Positions 1 to 7,335 of a stretch of 12,504 nucleotides of DNA are shown piece by piece (positions within the stretch are counted from its first letter, which is position 1; each line of letters starts with the position of its first letter). Below the pieces are notes generated by a model that ran no database searches, was not told the DNA's origin, and saw nothing but the letters and a program-made list of their open reading frames with translations. Position numbers and translations under genes: made by a program. This stretch comes from Pelobacter sp. UBA5610. GTDB lineage: Bacteria > Desulfobacterota > Desulfuromonadia > Desulfuromonadales > Syntrophotaleaceae. The stretch is from contig DIKU01000137.1 in NCBI GenBank assembly GCA_002424645.1, positions 1 through 12,504 of the forward strand, written 5' to 3'.

Positions 1-31
1 TTTTTGTTTTGTTGTGTTATAAAGTTTGCTA

Positions 32-82
32 TTGACAACAAAAACGAACATCAATTACATTCATGTCGAACATGATGGTTCA
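32..82 (+). promoter_or_regulatory. cutC promoter with putative DeoR-type operator half-sites
   Basis: A perfect -35 box TTGACA (32-37) is followed after 18 bases by TACATT (56-61), which matches the sigma-70 -10 consensus at 4 of 6 positions. CGAACAT occurs at 45-51 inside the spacer and again at 67-73 near the expected start of transcription, 22 bases (about two helical turns) apart. This resembles the CGAACA/TGTTCG half-site known for GlpR, a DeoR-family repressor. The same -35, spacer half-site and -10 arrangement recurs before the transporter gene at 7286. A short inverted repeat TTTTGTTGT (7-15) / ACAACAAAA (35-43) lies over the -35 region. The leader between promoter and start codon is about 160 bases, with no gene that I recognise. 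The regulatory role is inferred from position and repetition. Confidence 0.65.
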
Positions 83-228
83 TTGATCCATGGCCTGCAC
101 GTTGGTTTGACGGAGTCTTCTTCCGTGGTGTTGGAGGGTGACAGGCGGATAGGTCGGTTGGTGCACCATCGGATCGGGAACATTTACACGCTTGTTAACC
201 TTTTACACCCAAATAACGGAGGTTGATC

Positions 229-2655
229 ATGGCAGGATCCTGTTGTGGTGGAATTGCTGAAGGTGCCACCCGGAAAAAGTTCGAGCTTCCTGAGCGTATT
301 CAGCGCCTGAAGGATGCTTATCTGCAAGTTAAACCCAGCATCGCTATCGGTCGGGCCCTGGCTTTCACGGAAGTAACCCGGCAGAATCCCGGTATGCCGA
401 ATATTCTGCGCCGCGCGTTGTCCTTTAAAAAGGCTTGTGAAACGGCCCCGTTGCTTATTCAGGCGGACGAGTTAATTGTTGGTCACCCCTGTGGAAAGCC
501 CCGCGCAGGCGCCTTTTCTCCGGATATCGCATGGAAATGGGTGCGTGACGAACTGGATACTATCGGTACCCGTTCGCAGGACCCGTTTGTTATTACCGAT
601 GAGGATAAGACAATTATGCGCGAAGAGATCTTCCCCTTCTGGGAAGGCAGATCTCTTGATGAAATCTGTGAAACTCAATACCGCGAAGCCGGTTTGTGGG
701 AATTTGCCGCGGAAGCATTCGTCAGCGATTTGTCCTATCATCAGGTCAACGGCGGTGGCGATACCTGCCCCGGATTTGACGTGATTCTGTTTACCAAGGG
801 TGTCAACGGGATAAAGGCCGAGGCCGAGGCCAATCTGGCCAAGCTGTCGATGGACGTGCCTGATGACATCGATAAAATTTATTTTTACAAAGCGGCTATC
901 CAGACCTGCGAAGGCATTATCCTCTACGCCAATCGCTTGTCCGCCTACGCCATGGAACTGGCAGCCAACGAGTCGGATCCCAAGCGCAAGGCGGAGTTGG
1001 AGAACATCGCCAAGGTCAACGCTCGCGTACCTGCCAATCCTCCGAGCACCTTCCAGGAAGCCCTGCAGTCGATCTGGACTATCGAATCGTTGTTCGTCAT
1101 CGAGGAAAACCAGACCGGCCTGTCCCTGGGGCGTCTCGACCAGTATGTCTACCCCTGTTTCGAGGCCGATATCAAAGCCGGGCGCATCGATGAGGGCCAG
1201 GCGTTTGAGCTGATGAGCTGCTTCATCATCAAATGTGCCGAAATGATGTGGCTGACCAGCGAGTTGGCTGCAAAATATTTCGCCGGCTACCAACCGTTTA
1301 TCAACCTGTGCGTCGGTGGGCAGAAACGTGAAGGCGGCGATGCCACCAACGACCTGACCTACCTGGTCATGGATGTTGTTCGCAAACTCGGCGTGTATCA
1401 GCCGTCGCTGGCCTGCCGCATTCATAACCAGTCGCCGCAGAAATACCTGCAGAAAATCGTCGAAGTCGTCAAGGCCGGCCTCGGCTTTCCTGCCTGCCAT
1501 TTTGACGATGCCCATATCAAAATGATGCTGCGCAAGGGTTACGACTTTGAAGATGCCCGCGACTACTGCCTGATGGGCTGCGTTGAGCCGCAAAAGTCGG
1601 GTCGTATCTATCAGTGGACTTCGACCGGCTACACCCAGTGGCCCGTTGCCATTGAGTTTGTGCTTAACCGTGGCGTCATGAAGTGGCATGGAACCAAGCA
1701 GGGTATCGACACCGGTGCGCTCGATCAGTTTGCCACCTACGAGCAGTTTGATGCGGCCGTCAAGGAGCAGATTGAATACATCTGTAAAATGTCCGCTGTC
1801 GGCACCGTTATCAGTCAGCGTGTTCATCGCGACGTGGCTCCGAAGCCTTTGATGTCCATGTTCGTCGAGGGTTGCATGGAAAGCGGCAAAGACGTTGCCG
1901 CCGGCGGTGCCGTGCTTAACCATGGTCCGGGTTTGATCTTCTCCGGTCTGGCGACCTATGTTGACTCCATGGCGGCCATCAAGAAGCTTGTGTTTGACGA
2001 GAAAAAATACACTTTGGCCGATTTTCAGAAGGCTCTCGATGCCAACTGGGAAGGTTACGAGCAGATGCGTCAGGATTGCCTTGACGCTCCCAAGTATGGC
2101 AACGACGATGACTACGCAGACTTGATTGCGTCCGACCTGGTCGAATCGACTGAAAAGATCTGCCGTCAATTCAAGATGCTCTACTCCACCATGAGCCACG
2201 GAACCCTGTCGATCTCCAACAACACTCCCATCGGGGAGCTGACCGGAGCGACCGCGGATGGTCGAAAAGCCTTTACCCCGCTGTCTGACGGCATCAGCCC
2301 TGTGCAGGGTGCCGACAAGAAGGGACCCACCGCTATTATCAAGTCGGTCAGCAAGATGAACGCCGAATCGATGAATATCGGCATGGTGCATAACTTTAAA
2401 CTGATGGATGGTCTCCTTGAAACTCCTGAAGGAGAGGCCGGCCTGATTACTTTGCTACGTACGGCGTCTATCATGGGCAATGGCCAGATGCAGTTCAGCT
2501 ATGTCGATAACGATGTTCTCAAGCAAGCTCAGCAAAGCCCTGAAGAGTACCGCGATCTGATGATTCGCGTGGCAGGTTACAGCGCCTTCTTTGTTGAGCT
2601 CTGCAAGGAAGTTCAGGATGAGATCATCAGCCGCACCGTGCTGAAAGGTTTCTAA
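229..2655 (+). CDS. cutC: Choline trimethylamine-lyase (glycyl radical enzyme CutC)
   Basis: Glycyl radical enzyme that cleaves choline to trimethylamine and acetaldehyde in the cytoplasm under anoxia. From the ATG at 229, which has AACGGAGG at 215-222 (a TTG at 223 is an in-frame alternative), it has 808 residues: an N-terminal PFL-like barrel and a C-terminal glycyl radical domain. The thiyl cysteine and general base are C451 and E453 in GCVEPQKSG, and the radical glycine is G783 in RVAGYSAFF. Substrate residues known from Desulfovibrio alaskensis CutC (Y208, D216, F395, C489, E491, T502, Y506, G821) all have counterparts exactly 38 positions lower: Y170, D178, F357, C451, E453, T464, Y468, G783. 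This argues strongly for choline lyase over glycerol dehydratase, isethionate lyase or PFL. The missing 38 residues correspond to the N-terminal extension of the microcompartment-associated enzyme. It is first in a likely unit with the barrel protein and ferredoxin; its activase lies at 9310. Confidence 0.92.
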   Translation: MAGSCCGGIAEGATRKKFELPERIQRLKDAYLQVKPSIAIGRALAFTEVTRQNPGMPNILRRALSFKKACETAPLLIQADELIVGHPCGKPRAGAFSPDIAWKWVRDELDTIGTRSQDPFVITDEDKTIMREEIFPFWEGRSLDEICETQYREAGLWEFAAEAFVSDLSYHQVNGGGDTCPGFDVILFTKGVNGIKAEAEANLAKLSMDVPDDIDKIYFYKAAIQTCEGIILYANRLSAYAMELAANESDPKRKAELENIAKVNARVPANPPSTFQEALQSIWTIESLFVIEENQTGLSLGRLDQYVYPCFEADIKAGRIDEGQAFELMSCFIIKCAEMMWLTSELAAKYFAGYQPFINLCVGGQKREGGDATNDLTYLVMDVVRKLGVYQPSLACRIHNQSPQKYLQKIVEVVKAGLGFPACHFDDAHIKMMLRKGYDFEDARDYCLMGCVEPQKSGRIYQWTSTGYTQWPVAIEFVLNRGVMKWHGTKQGIDTGALDQFATYEQFDAAVKEQIEYICKMSAVGTVISQRVHRDVAPKPLMSMFVEGCMESGKDVAAGGAVLNHGPGLIFSGLATYVDSMAAIKKLVFDEKKYTLADFQKALDANWEGYEQMRQDCLDAPKYGNDDDYADLIASDLVESTEKICRQFKMLYSTMSHGTLSISNNTPIGELTGATADGRKAFTPLSDGISPVQGADKKGPTAIIKSVSKMNAESMNIGMVHNFKLMDGLLETPEGEAGLITLLRTASIMGNGQMQFSYVDNDVLKQAQQSPEEYRDLMIRVAGYSAFFVELCKEVQDEIISRTVLKGF

Positions 2656-2667
2656 GGTTTAGCGCCT

Positions 2668-2715
2668 CGGGGTGGTCCGGCTTTCCGGGCCACCCCGACA
2701 TGTTTAAGTTTTTTT
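2668..2715 (+). terminator. Hairpin after cutC, possible terminator or attenuator
   Basis: A 13-bp GC-rich stem (2668-2680 with 2685-2697, one G-U pair) closes a CTTT loop 12 bases after the cutC stop. A run of seven T lies at 2709-2715, but 11 bases beyond the stem, so it is not a textbook intrinsic terminator. It may cause partial termination or protect the 3' end of the cutC message, letting cutC be expressed above the downstream genes. Confidence 0.6.
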
Positions 2716-2938
2716 CTGGAATGTTGAAGCGGGCCAAAGGATTTTTTCCGTAGTAGCACGTTCGATTTTATGTATGTTTCGATGCAATAAGCCTGATTCG
2801 CACTCTGCTATCCCGGATGTGAACCGGTCTTGATCTGGTACAGGGGAAATTTTTGCCAGATGTAAGCCCTAGGAGTCGCCTGCGGAGATTTCGCGCTGGC
2901 GGTACAAGCAGGACATTACTCGATGGAGGAGCAAGGCA

Positions 2939-4306
2939 ATGACGAAAGTACGGTTTTTGAAGAAAGTGTGGCTTGGTGTGCTGGCTGCTTGCCTGGGGTT
3001 GACGGCGGTGCCAGTCCAGGCAGAAATTTATGGCGTTGATTATCAGGGGTTGCATGCCGGAGTTGGCCTAAGCGCAGCCATGGGTACCTTTCATACCAAT
3101 AATTCCAATTTCGGCGCCGGTGGCGTTGTCAATGGCGATAAGGATAACAGCTGGTTTGAGGCGTACATCATGCCCAGCCTGAATCTGTCCTACGATACGG
3201 GCAAATTCGGTATGTTCTATGGTGAGTTTTCCTACGTCGGTACCCAGACCTTCGGCGGCGTTGACCCTGCAGGGTTTTCTCTGGATGACAACGGCAATGA
3301 AAACCCGGGCAAGTGGGAATCCGAACTTTTCTATGCCGGGTGGAAATCCGGGAAATTGATCCCCGGGTTACCTGAAAATGTCATCGATATCTCCTATGGT
3401 GAGCAGACTTTTTCAATTGGCGATGGTTTCCTGGTGGCCGATGCCGAGTTCGACGGTGCCAAGGGTTGCTACTGGATCGCACCCCACAGATCTTTCCGCG
3501 AAACCGCCATCCTCAAAATCAACACCGAACCGGTGCGCGCGGACGTTTTTTATCTGAAAGCGGATAAAGATTACGCCGATACTGAGCTGTACGGGATTAA
3601 TGTTGAGTATATCAAGGAAGGCTGGGGTACTGTTGGCGCCAATTACATGAAAGTCACCAACGCTGACGAAAACAGCGCCTGGTACGCCAACCGCGATGGT
3701 ATGGATATCTGGTCTGTGCGTTTCCAGGGGACCCCGTTGGCATCTTACGGTCTGGAGGAATTGTTCCTGTCGGGCGAGTATGCTGGCCAGACCGGTGGGG
3801 ATCGGGCGAAAGTCGATGCTTACGGCTACTATGTTGAGGCCGGCTGGACTTTCTCCAATCTGCCCTGGACCCCGACCCTTAGCTACCGTTACGCATTTTT
3901 CTCCGGCGACGATGCCGACACCGATGAATATGAAGGTTTTGACCCGATGTTCTACGGTTTCCTGCGTGGCTGGGGTACTCACTTCATGGGTGAGGTTACC
4001 GGCGAATACTACCTTTTCAACAACAATCAGCATGTCCAGATGGTTCATCTTAACGTGGTGCCTACCGATAAACTTTCCCTTGGGGCCATTTACTACAACT
4101 TCACGTTGGATAAAGCCAGTGCCTGGGGCGTCGACTCGGATGATTTCTCCGATGAAATCAACCTGTACGCCGATTACGCTCTTAACGACAACGTTTGGCT
4201 GAGTGGCGTTTTCGGGTGTGCATTTCCTGGCGAAGGCGCTGAGCAAGCCTACGGTGACGACCAGGCCATGATGATTGTAGAAGCCTATGTGACCTTTACC
4301 TTCTAA
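2939..4306 (+). CDS. Outer-membrane beta-barrel protein, porin-like
   Basis: A 455-residue exported protein. Residues 1-28 form a signal peptide: basic n-region (KVRFLKK), hydrophobic core, and a VQA/EIYG signal peptidase I site. An LAAC at 15-18 resembles a lipobox, but the barrel features favour ordinary cleavage. The mature part alternates short aromatic-rich strands with acidic, Gly/Asp/Asn-rich turns and ends in VEAYVTFTF; a terminal Phe is the usual BAM recognition signal of outer-membrane barrels. Size and style recall alginate-export/OprD-like substrate porins, though I cannot fix the family. A GGAGGAGC ribosome binding site ends about 8 bases before the ATG. It follows cutC on the same strand after 283 bases containing a hairpin, so it may have its own promoter. 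A role in passing choline or another quaternary amine through the outer membrane is inferred only from context. Confidence 0.82.
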   Translation: MTKVRFLKKVWLGVLAACLGLTAVPVQAEIYGVDYQGLHAGVGLSAAMGTFHTNNSNFGAGGVVNGDKDNSWFEAYIMPSLNLSYDTGKFGMFYGEFSYVGTQTFGGVDPAGFSLDDNGNENPGKWESELFYAGWKSGKLIPGLPENVIDISYGEQTFSIGDGFLVADAEFDGAKGCYWIAPHRSFRETAILKINTEPVRADVFYLKADKDYADTELYGINVEYIKEGWGTVGANYMKVTNADENSAWYANRDGMDIWSVRFQGTPLASYGLEELFLSGEYAGQTGGDRAKVDAYGYYVEAGWTFSNLPWTPTLSYRYAFFSGDDADTDEYEGFDPMFYGFLRGWGTHFMGEVTGEYYLFNNNQHVQMVHLNVVPTDKLSLGAIYYNFTLDKASAWGVDSDDFSDEINLYADYALNDNVWLSGVFGCAFPGEGAEQAYGDDQAMMIVEAYVTFTF

Positions 4307-4315
4307 CACGTTACG

Positions 4316-4350
4316 TTAATGCGGACCCTGGTTTTCGGGGTCCGCGTTAA
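4316..4350 (+). terminator. Long hairpin after the barrel protein gene
   Basis: Ten bases after the stop codon, 4316-4330 can pair with 4336-4350 over 15 bp (two G-U pairs) around a GTTTT loop. No T-tract follows, so intrinsic termination is doubtful. It could stabilise the upstream transcript or act as an attenuator before the ferredoxin gene. Confidence 0.5.
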
Positions 4351-4473
4351 TAAACTTCCTCCCAGGGCTCCCTGTTCAGGCCGATAGGTTTGCGGGGGGC
4401 CTTTTACTTTTCTGGTCCGACAGACTTCTGGCTGAGGTAGGCCGGTTTACACGATGAAAGCGGAGCATTGCAG

Positions 4474-4773
4474 ATGATAAGAGTGCGTTCTGAGGATTCA
4501 CGTCGGCAGAAGCTAGCACAGGGTGATGACGTCCCTGGCATTTTCGTATGTATGGGGAAATCCTGCTATGTGCGTGGAAACCAGGAGAACCTGGTGTATA
4601 TCGAGGTTTTTCTGAAGCAGCGTGGATTGGATGTGCGGGTTGATTTGCGTGGCAAGCGGTGTGGCAGGTCCTGCGAAACCGGGCCGCATATAGCTATCGG
4701 CAATGCGGTGTATGGCGGTGTCACTTTGGTGAGACTCAAAGGTTTGTTGGAGAAACATTACGCGTGCATGTGA
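4474..4773 (+). CDS. Thioredoxin-fold [2Fe-2S] ferredoxin
   Basis: A 99-residue small electron carrier. The pattern GIFVCMGKSC (C26, C31) followed by RGKRCGRSCETGP (C63, C67), spaced C-x4-C...C-x3-C, is the four-cysteine [2Fe-2S] ligand set of the thioredoxin-like ferredoxin family, which includes the NuoE/HoxE C-terminal domain and stand-alone ferredoxins. The ATG at 4474 is preferred because AGCGGAG lies 8 bases upstream; a TTG at 4468 is in frame but sits too close to it. It lies on the cutC strand and converges with the phosphotransferase gene. In this setting a plausible role is delivering the low-potential electron that the radical-SAM activase CutD needs, but nothing in the sequence proves that partnership. 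An unrelated electron-transfer function is possible. Confidence 0.8.
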   Translation: MIRVRSEDSRRQKLAQGDDVPGIFVCMGKSCYVRGNQENLVYIEVFLKQRGLDVRVDLRGKRCGRSCETGPHIAIGNAVYGGVTLVRLKGLLEKHYACM

Positions 4774-4806
4774 TTGGTGTGGCCGCGTTCAAGCCGGACA
4801 TGCACG
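4763..4806. repeat. Inverted repeat between convergent genes
   Basis: Perfect 9-base arms CGTGCATGT (4763-4771) and ACATGCACG (4798-4806) are separated by 26 bases that contain a further short GGC/GCC pairing. The repeat overlaps the end of the ferredoxin gene and ends just before the stop codon of the phosphotransferase gene on the other strand. It may be a bidirectional 3' end structure; no T-tract of note accompanies it. Confidence 0.4.
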
Positions 4807-4812
4807 AATCTT

Positions 4813-6012
4813 TCACCCCCGCGTGGGCAGGAGTGCTTTTTGCAGCATGTCTTCCACTCTGCTTTGATTGGCTTCCAGCCAGCGTAGCAGGCGGACATGG
4901 TGTTTCAGGTAAAAAAGATACTCTTCATCGGGACAGTTCCCTGTTTCCAGGTAGTAGGTGTCGGCAGAGGCCCATTTGATAAGCAGCAGGCTGGCGGCAG
5001 TCAGCATGGGGCCGAATAGTCGGATTTCCGATGGCAGGAGGAGTCCGGGCCTGCTGGAGCGCTCTGCGCGCTTTTGATAGGACTGTAAAAACAACGAAGC
5101 TTTTTGTAGCCAGAGTTTGCCGTCCTTTGTACCTTCCCAGCAGCTGCAGAAGTACATGACGGCTAAAGCCACGTCAAACATGCGCAGGTCGATGCAGGCG
5201 CGATCAAAGTCGAACACGCCGATAACCCGGTTAAGGTTGTATTTCTGGTTGCCGGGATGAAAATCACCGTGGATGGCGATAGAGGGCAAATTCGATGCTT
5301 CCGCCAGGTGCGCGGATGTCTGCTTGCTGATGCGCAGGATGTCATCAAGGTTGTCCAGAAAGTATTGATCAAAACAACTGTCACCGGCCAGCTTGGCGCA
5401 GCGCTGCAGGTCTGTCGGTAAATGTGATAGGACTTTCAGGATGGGTTGGTGCGGGGAGGGGATCGCCCCGGGGTTGAACCCTGCCACTGAGCAGTGTAGT
5501 TCGGCAAGGATCCTGCCGGAGTAGGTGTATTCTTCGTCACTGAGCCGGTTGGATGTCCAGGAGTACTTGCCTTCCCCTCCGATGAATTCAAACATGGCAA
5601 AATGCAGCTCTTTTGCCCCCTGTGGGTTCCGGGATTCTATTTGGACAAAGTTTGCACCATCATGGGTGCGTATCAGTCGAGCAACCATTTGGCTGCCGCT
5701 GGCCACGATGTGGTCTATGAGGGCGTGTTCAAAATAAATGTGGTCAATGGAGGTTTCCGGGCGATAGAGACGCAGGAAGTATTTTTTTAGATTGCCATCC
5801 TTTAGCGTTGTGACGCCAAAGCTCAGGTTGGTGTAGCCACCGTAAAGCTGTTCGACCTTTTGCACTTTGCCCAAGGCGTAGTGATCCCTTACAACTTGCG
5901 TTGCCTGGTCGATCAGCAGGTTGCAGGGCTGCTGTTGTGGTGGCTCTACGAAGTAGGGAAGCCGTCTTGGTGGTTCCACATTCCTTCGTAGTAATGGTCC
6001 TCCGCCCGGCAT
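4813..6012 (-). CDS. APH/choline-kinase-fold phosphotransferase
   Basis: A 399-residue protein of the aminoglycoside phosphotransferase / choline kinase / homoserine kinase II superfamily, soluble and ATP-dependent. Visible motifs are an N-terminal lobe with GGYTNLSFGV, like the ATP-binding loop of the family; the Brenner motif IHGDFHPGN with catalytic D250 and N255; and the metal-binding VFDFDRACIDLRMFDVA with D268. The substrate cannot be read from the sequence: a small hydroxylated or amino compound such as choline, ethanolamine, homoserine or a sugar is typical. The proline-rich first 30 residues are unusual, so the true start could be slightly internal. The proposed ATG overlaps the stop codon of the DeoR-type gene by one base (TAATG), which suggests translational coupling and a shared function or ligand. 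Confidence 0.8.
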   Translation of the reverse strand: MPGGGPLLRRNVEPPRRLPYFVEPPQQQPCNLLIDQATQVVRDHYALGKVQKVEQLYGGYTNLSFGVTTLKDGNLKKYFLRLYRPETSIDHIYFEHALIDHIVASGSQMVARLIRTHDGANFVQIESRNPQGAKELHFAMFEFIGGEGKYSWTSNRLSDEEYTYSGRILAELHCSVAGFNPGAIPSPHQPILKVLSHLPTDLQRCAKLAGDSCFDQYFLDNLDDILRISKQTSAHLAEASNLPSIAIHGDFHPGNQKYNLNRVIGVFDFDRACIDLRMFDVALAVMYFCSCWEGTKDGKLWLQKASLFLQSYQKRAERSSRPGLLLPSEIRLFGPMLTAASLLLIKWASADTYYLETGNCPDEEYLFYLKHHVRLLRWLEANQSRVEDMLQKALLPTRG

Positions 6013-6839
6013 TAATCGGCCACCAGGACTCGAATGCCAAGGGCTTTCAGGTCGTGCAGGTATTCCTCCGGAAGTTTATGGTCGACAATCAGCAAATCGA
6101 CTTTGTCGATGGGGGCGACCACGAGGTCGGCCACGCGGCCGAACGAGCTGTGGGTGGCAAGCACGATTACCTGTCCCCTGGTTTGCTGTATCATGGCGCG
6201 CTCAAGGGCGGCTTCGGTAAAGGACGGGGTGGTTATGCCGTCGCGGAAACTGATGCCGTCAGGGATTAAAAAAGCCTTTTTGGGGTGAAGTTCCTGGATT
6301 GTTTCCATGGTCAGAGCTCCTTCCATGGAGTGGGTTTCGGGGCGGTATTCGCCACCGAGAAGGATTAGTTCGGCCTTTTTCCCTTTGATCTCCTGGATGG
6401 CGCCCACATTGTTTGTATAGACACGAACGGGCATGTCCGGATCGAGGTGCCGCAATACGTATAGAGCCGTCGTTCCCGAATGGAGGAATAGCGTGTCGTG
6501 AGGTTCGATCAGGGAGGCGGCTTTGCGGCCAATCTGGTCTTTGATGTCGGGCAGTTCCTTGAGGCGGGTTTCGTAAGGCTCCTCGTGCGTCATGCGTTCC
6601 TGCCGATAAACCGCACCACCATAAGTTCGTTCAAGAAGCCCCTGGCGTTCAAGGGTCTCGAGGTCGCGGCGAATCGTCATTTCCGACACGCCCATCATTT
6701 CGCTCAAATCCGTTACGCGAATAGTCAGACGTTCCCTCAGCAGGTCACGAATGCGCATATGCCGTTCCGCTGGCAGTAGCTGGTCGTTCTGGCTGACCGT
6801 TCCATTGGCTTTTGTGGTCTTGTTGTTATTCTCAAGCAT
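6012..6839 (-). CDS. DeoR/GlpR-family transcriptional repressor
   Basis: A 275-residue regulator. An N-terminal winged helix-turn-helix lies at about residues 24-78 (RHMRIRDLLRERLTIRVTDL, then the recognition helix in GVSEMTIRRDLETLERQG and the wing RTYGGAVY), matching the DeoR-family signature. The C-terminal sugar-phosphate-isomerase-like sensor domain (about 95-260) has LFLHSGTTALYVLRHL, LLGGEYRP and VADLVVAPIDKVDLLIVDH. Family members usually bind a phosphorylated metabolite and lose DNA affinity. The partner kinase overlapping its 3' end could make such an inducer (inference). GlpR-like half-sites occur at its own promoter, at the cutC promoter and at the transporter promoter, so it is the best candidate local regulator. 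AAAGGAT about 11 bases upstream supports the ATG at 6839. Confidence 0.9.
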   Translation of the reverse strand: MLENNNKTTKANGTVSQNDQLLPAERHMRIRDLLRERLTIRVTDLSEMMGVSEMTIRRDLETLERQGLLERTYGGAVYRQERMTHEEPYETRLKELPDIKDQIGRKAASLIEPHDTLFLHSGTTALYVLRHLDPDMPVRVYTNNVGAIQEIKGKKAELILLGGEYRPETHSMEGALTMETIQELHPKKAFLIPDGISFRDGITTPSFTEAALERAMIQQTRGQVIVLATHSSFGRVADLVVAPIDKVDLLIVDHKLPEEYLHDLKALGIRVLVAD

Positions 6840-6845
6840 CGTGTT

Positions 6846-6901
6846 TGTTCGATCCTTTCGTTTTTTGTTCTTTTATAACATTTTCGGCAGCTTCAGGGCA
6901 A
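6846..6901 (-). promoter_or_regulatory. Promoter of the deoR-kinase operon with half-sites
   Basis: Read on the minus strand, TTGCCC (6901-6896), an 18-base spacer and TATAAA (6877-6872, 5 of 6 to consensus) form a plausible sigma-70 promoter. GAACA occurs on the minus strand at 6870-6866 and 6850-6846, 20 bases apart, the second as CGAACA. They straddle the expected start site, as expected for autorepression by a GlpR-like protein. Confidence 0.5.
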
Positions 6902-7285
6902 TGGAAGTTTTGCGGCAAATACCTGTTCAAATGCGTTTTTGATCCCCTGGATTGTCCCTTGGATCGGGGTTTGATGAGTGTTACGGAAGCGATCTTCTGC
7001 CTTTGACTCAGATGGTCATGGTGTGGTGATTTTGTTAAGCGATGAGTATTTCTATGTGAAAATTTATGTTGGCTTATGAGTGGCTTAGCCGCGTCGTGAG
7101 AGGGAGGGCAATATCGTTCTCGTCTCTGTGGGAAAATGCCGTAAATGTATTCGAAATAGCTAAAAACATGGTTTTATGATTTGCGGTTTCAGCTCTGATG
7201 CAGGGCTTTGAGGGAGGCGTGGCGAGGGTGTGCAGGTTCGGGTTACGGTGTTCTAGGATGCTCGATTATTCTTTAGAAATAACAC

Positions 7286-7335
7286 TTGACAACATAAACG
7301 AACATAATTTAGAGTTTGCTTGTTCATGTGAACAC
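7286..7335 (+). promoter_or_regulatory. Transporter-cutD promoter with putative operator
   Basis: TTGACA (7286-7291), an 18-base spacer and TAGAGT (7310-7315, 4 of 6) match the cutC promoter at 25 of 30 positions, including CGAACAT at 7299-7305. Just downstream, TGTTCA-TG-TGAACA (7321-7334) is an inverted repeat of the same half-site core. The block is the best visible promoter for the transporter, winged-helix and perhaps cutD genes. Binding by the neighbouring DeoR-type protein is inferred. Confidence 0.65.

Noticed and set aside
26..226. 66-codon frame upstream of cutC
   Set aside because: It overlaps the cutC promoter and leader, has no ribosome binding site and resembles no known leader peptide.
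472..2391. Long open frame antisense to cutC (639 codons)
   Set aside because: The plus strand encodes an intact enzyme with all catalytic residues; the antisense frame is a codon-bias shadow without recognisable domains.
229..2655. Glycerol/propanediol dehydratase, isethionate lyase or PFL as the identity of the glycyl radical enzyme
   Set aside because: The Tyr, Asp, Phe, Thr and Tyr positions specific to choline lyase are all present at a constant offset, which the other subfamilies do not share.
3413..4309. 298-codon frame antisense to the barrel protein gene
   Set aside because: The sense frame has a signal peptide, ribosome binding site and terminal Phe; the antisense product has no motifs or start signals.
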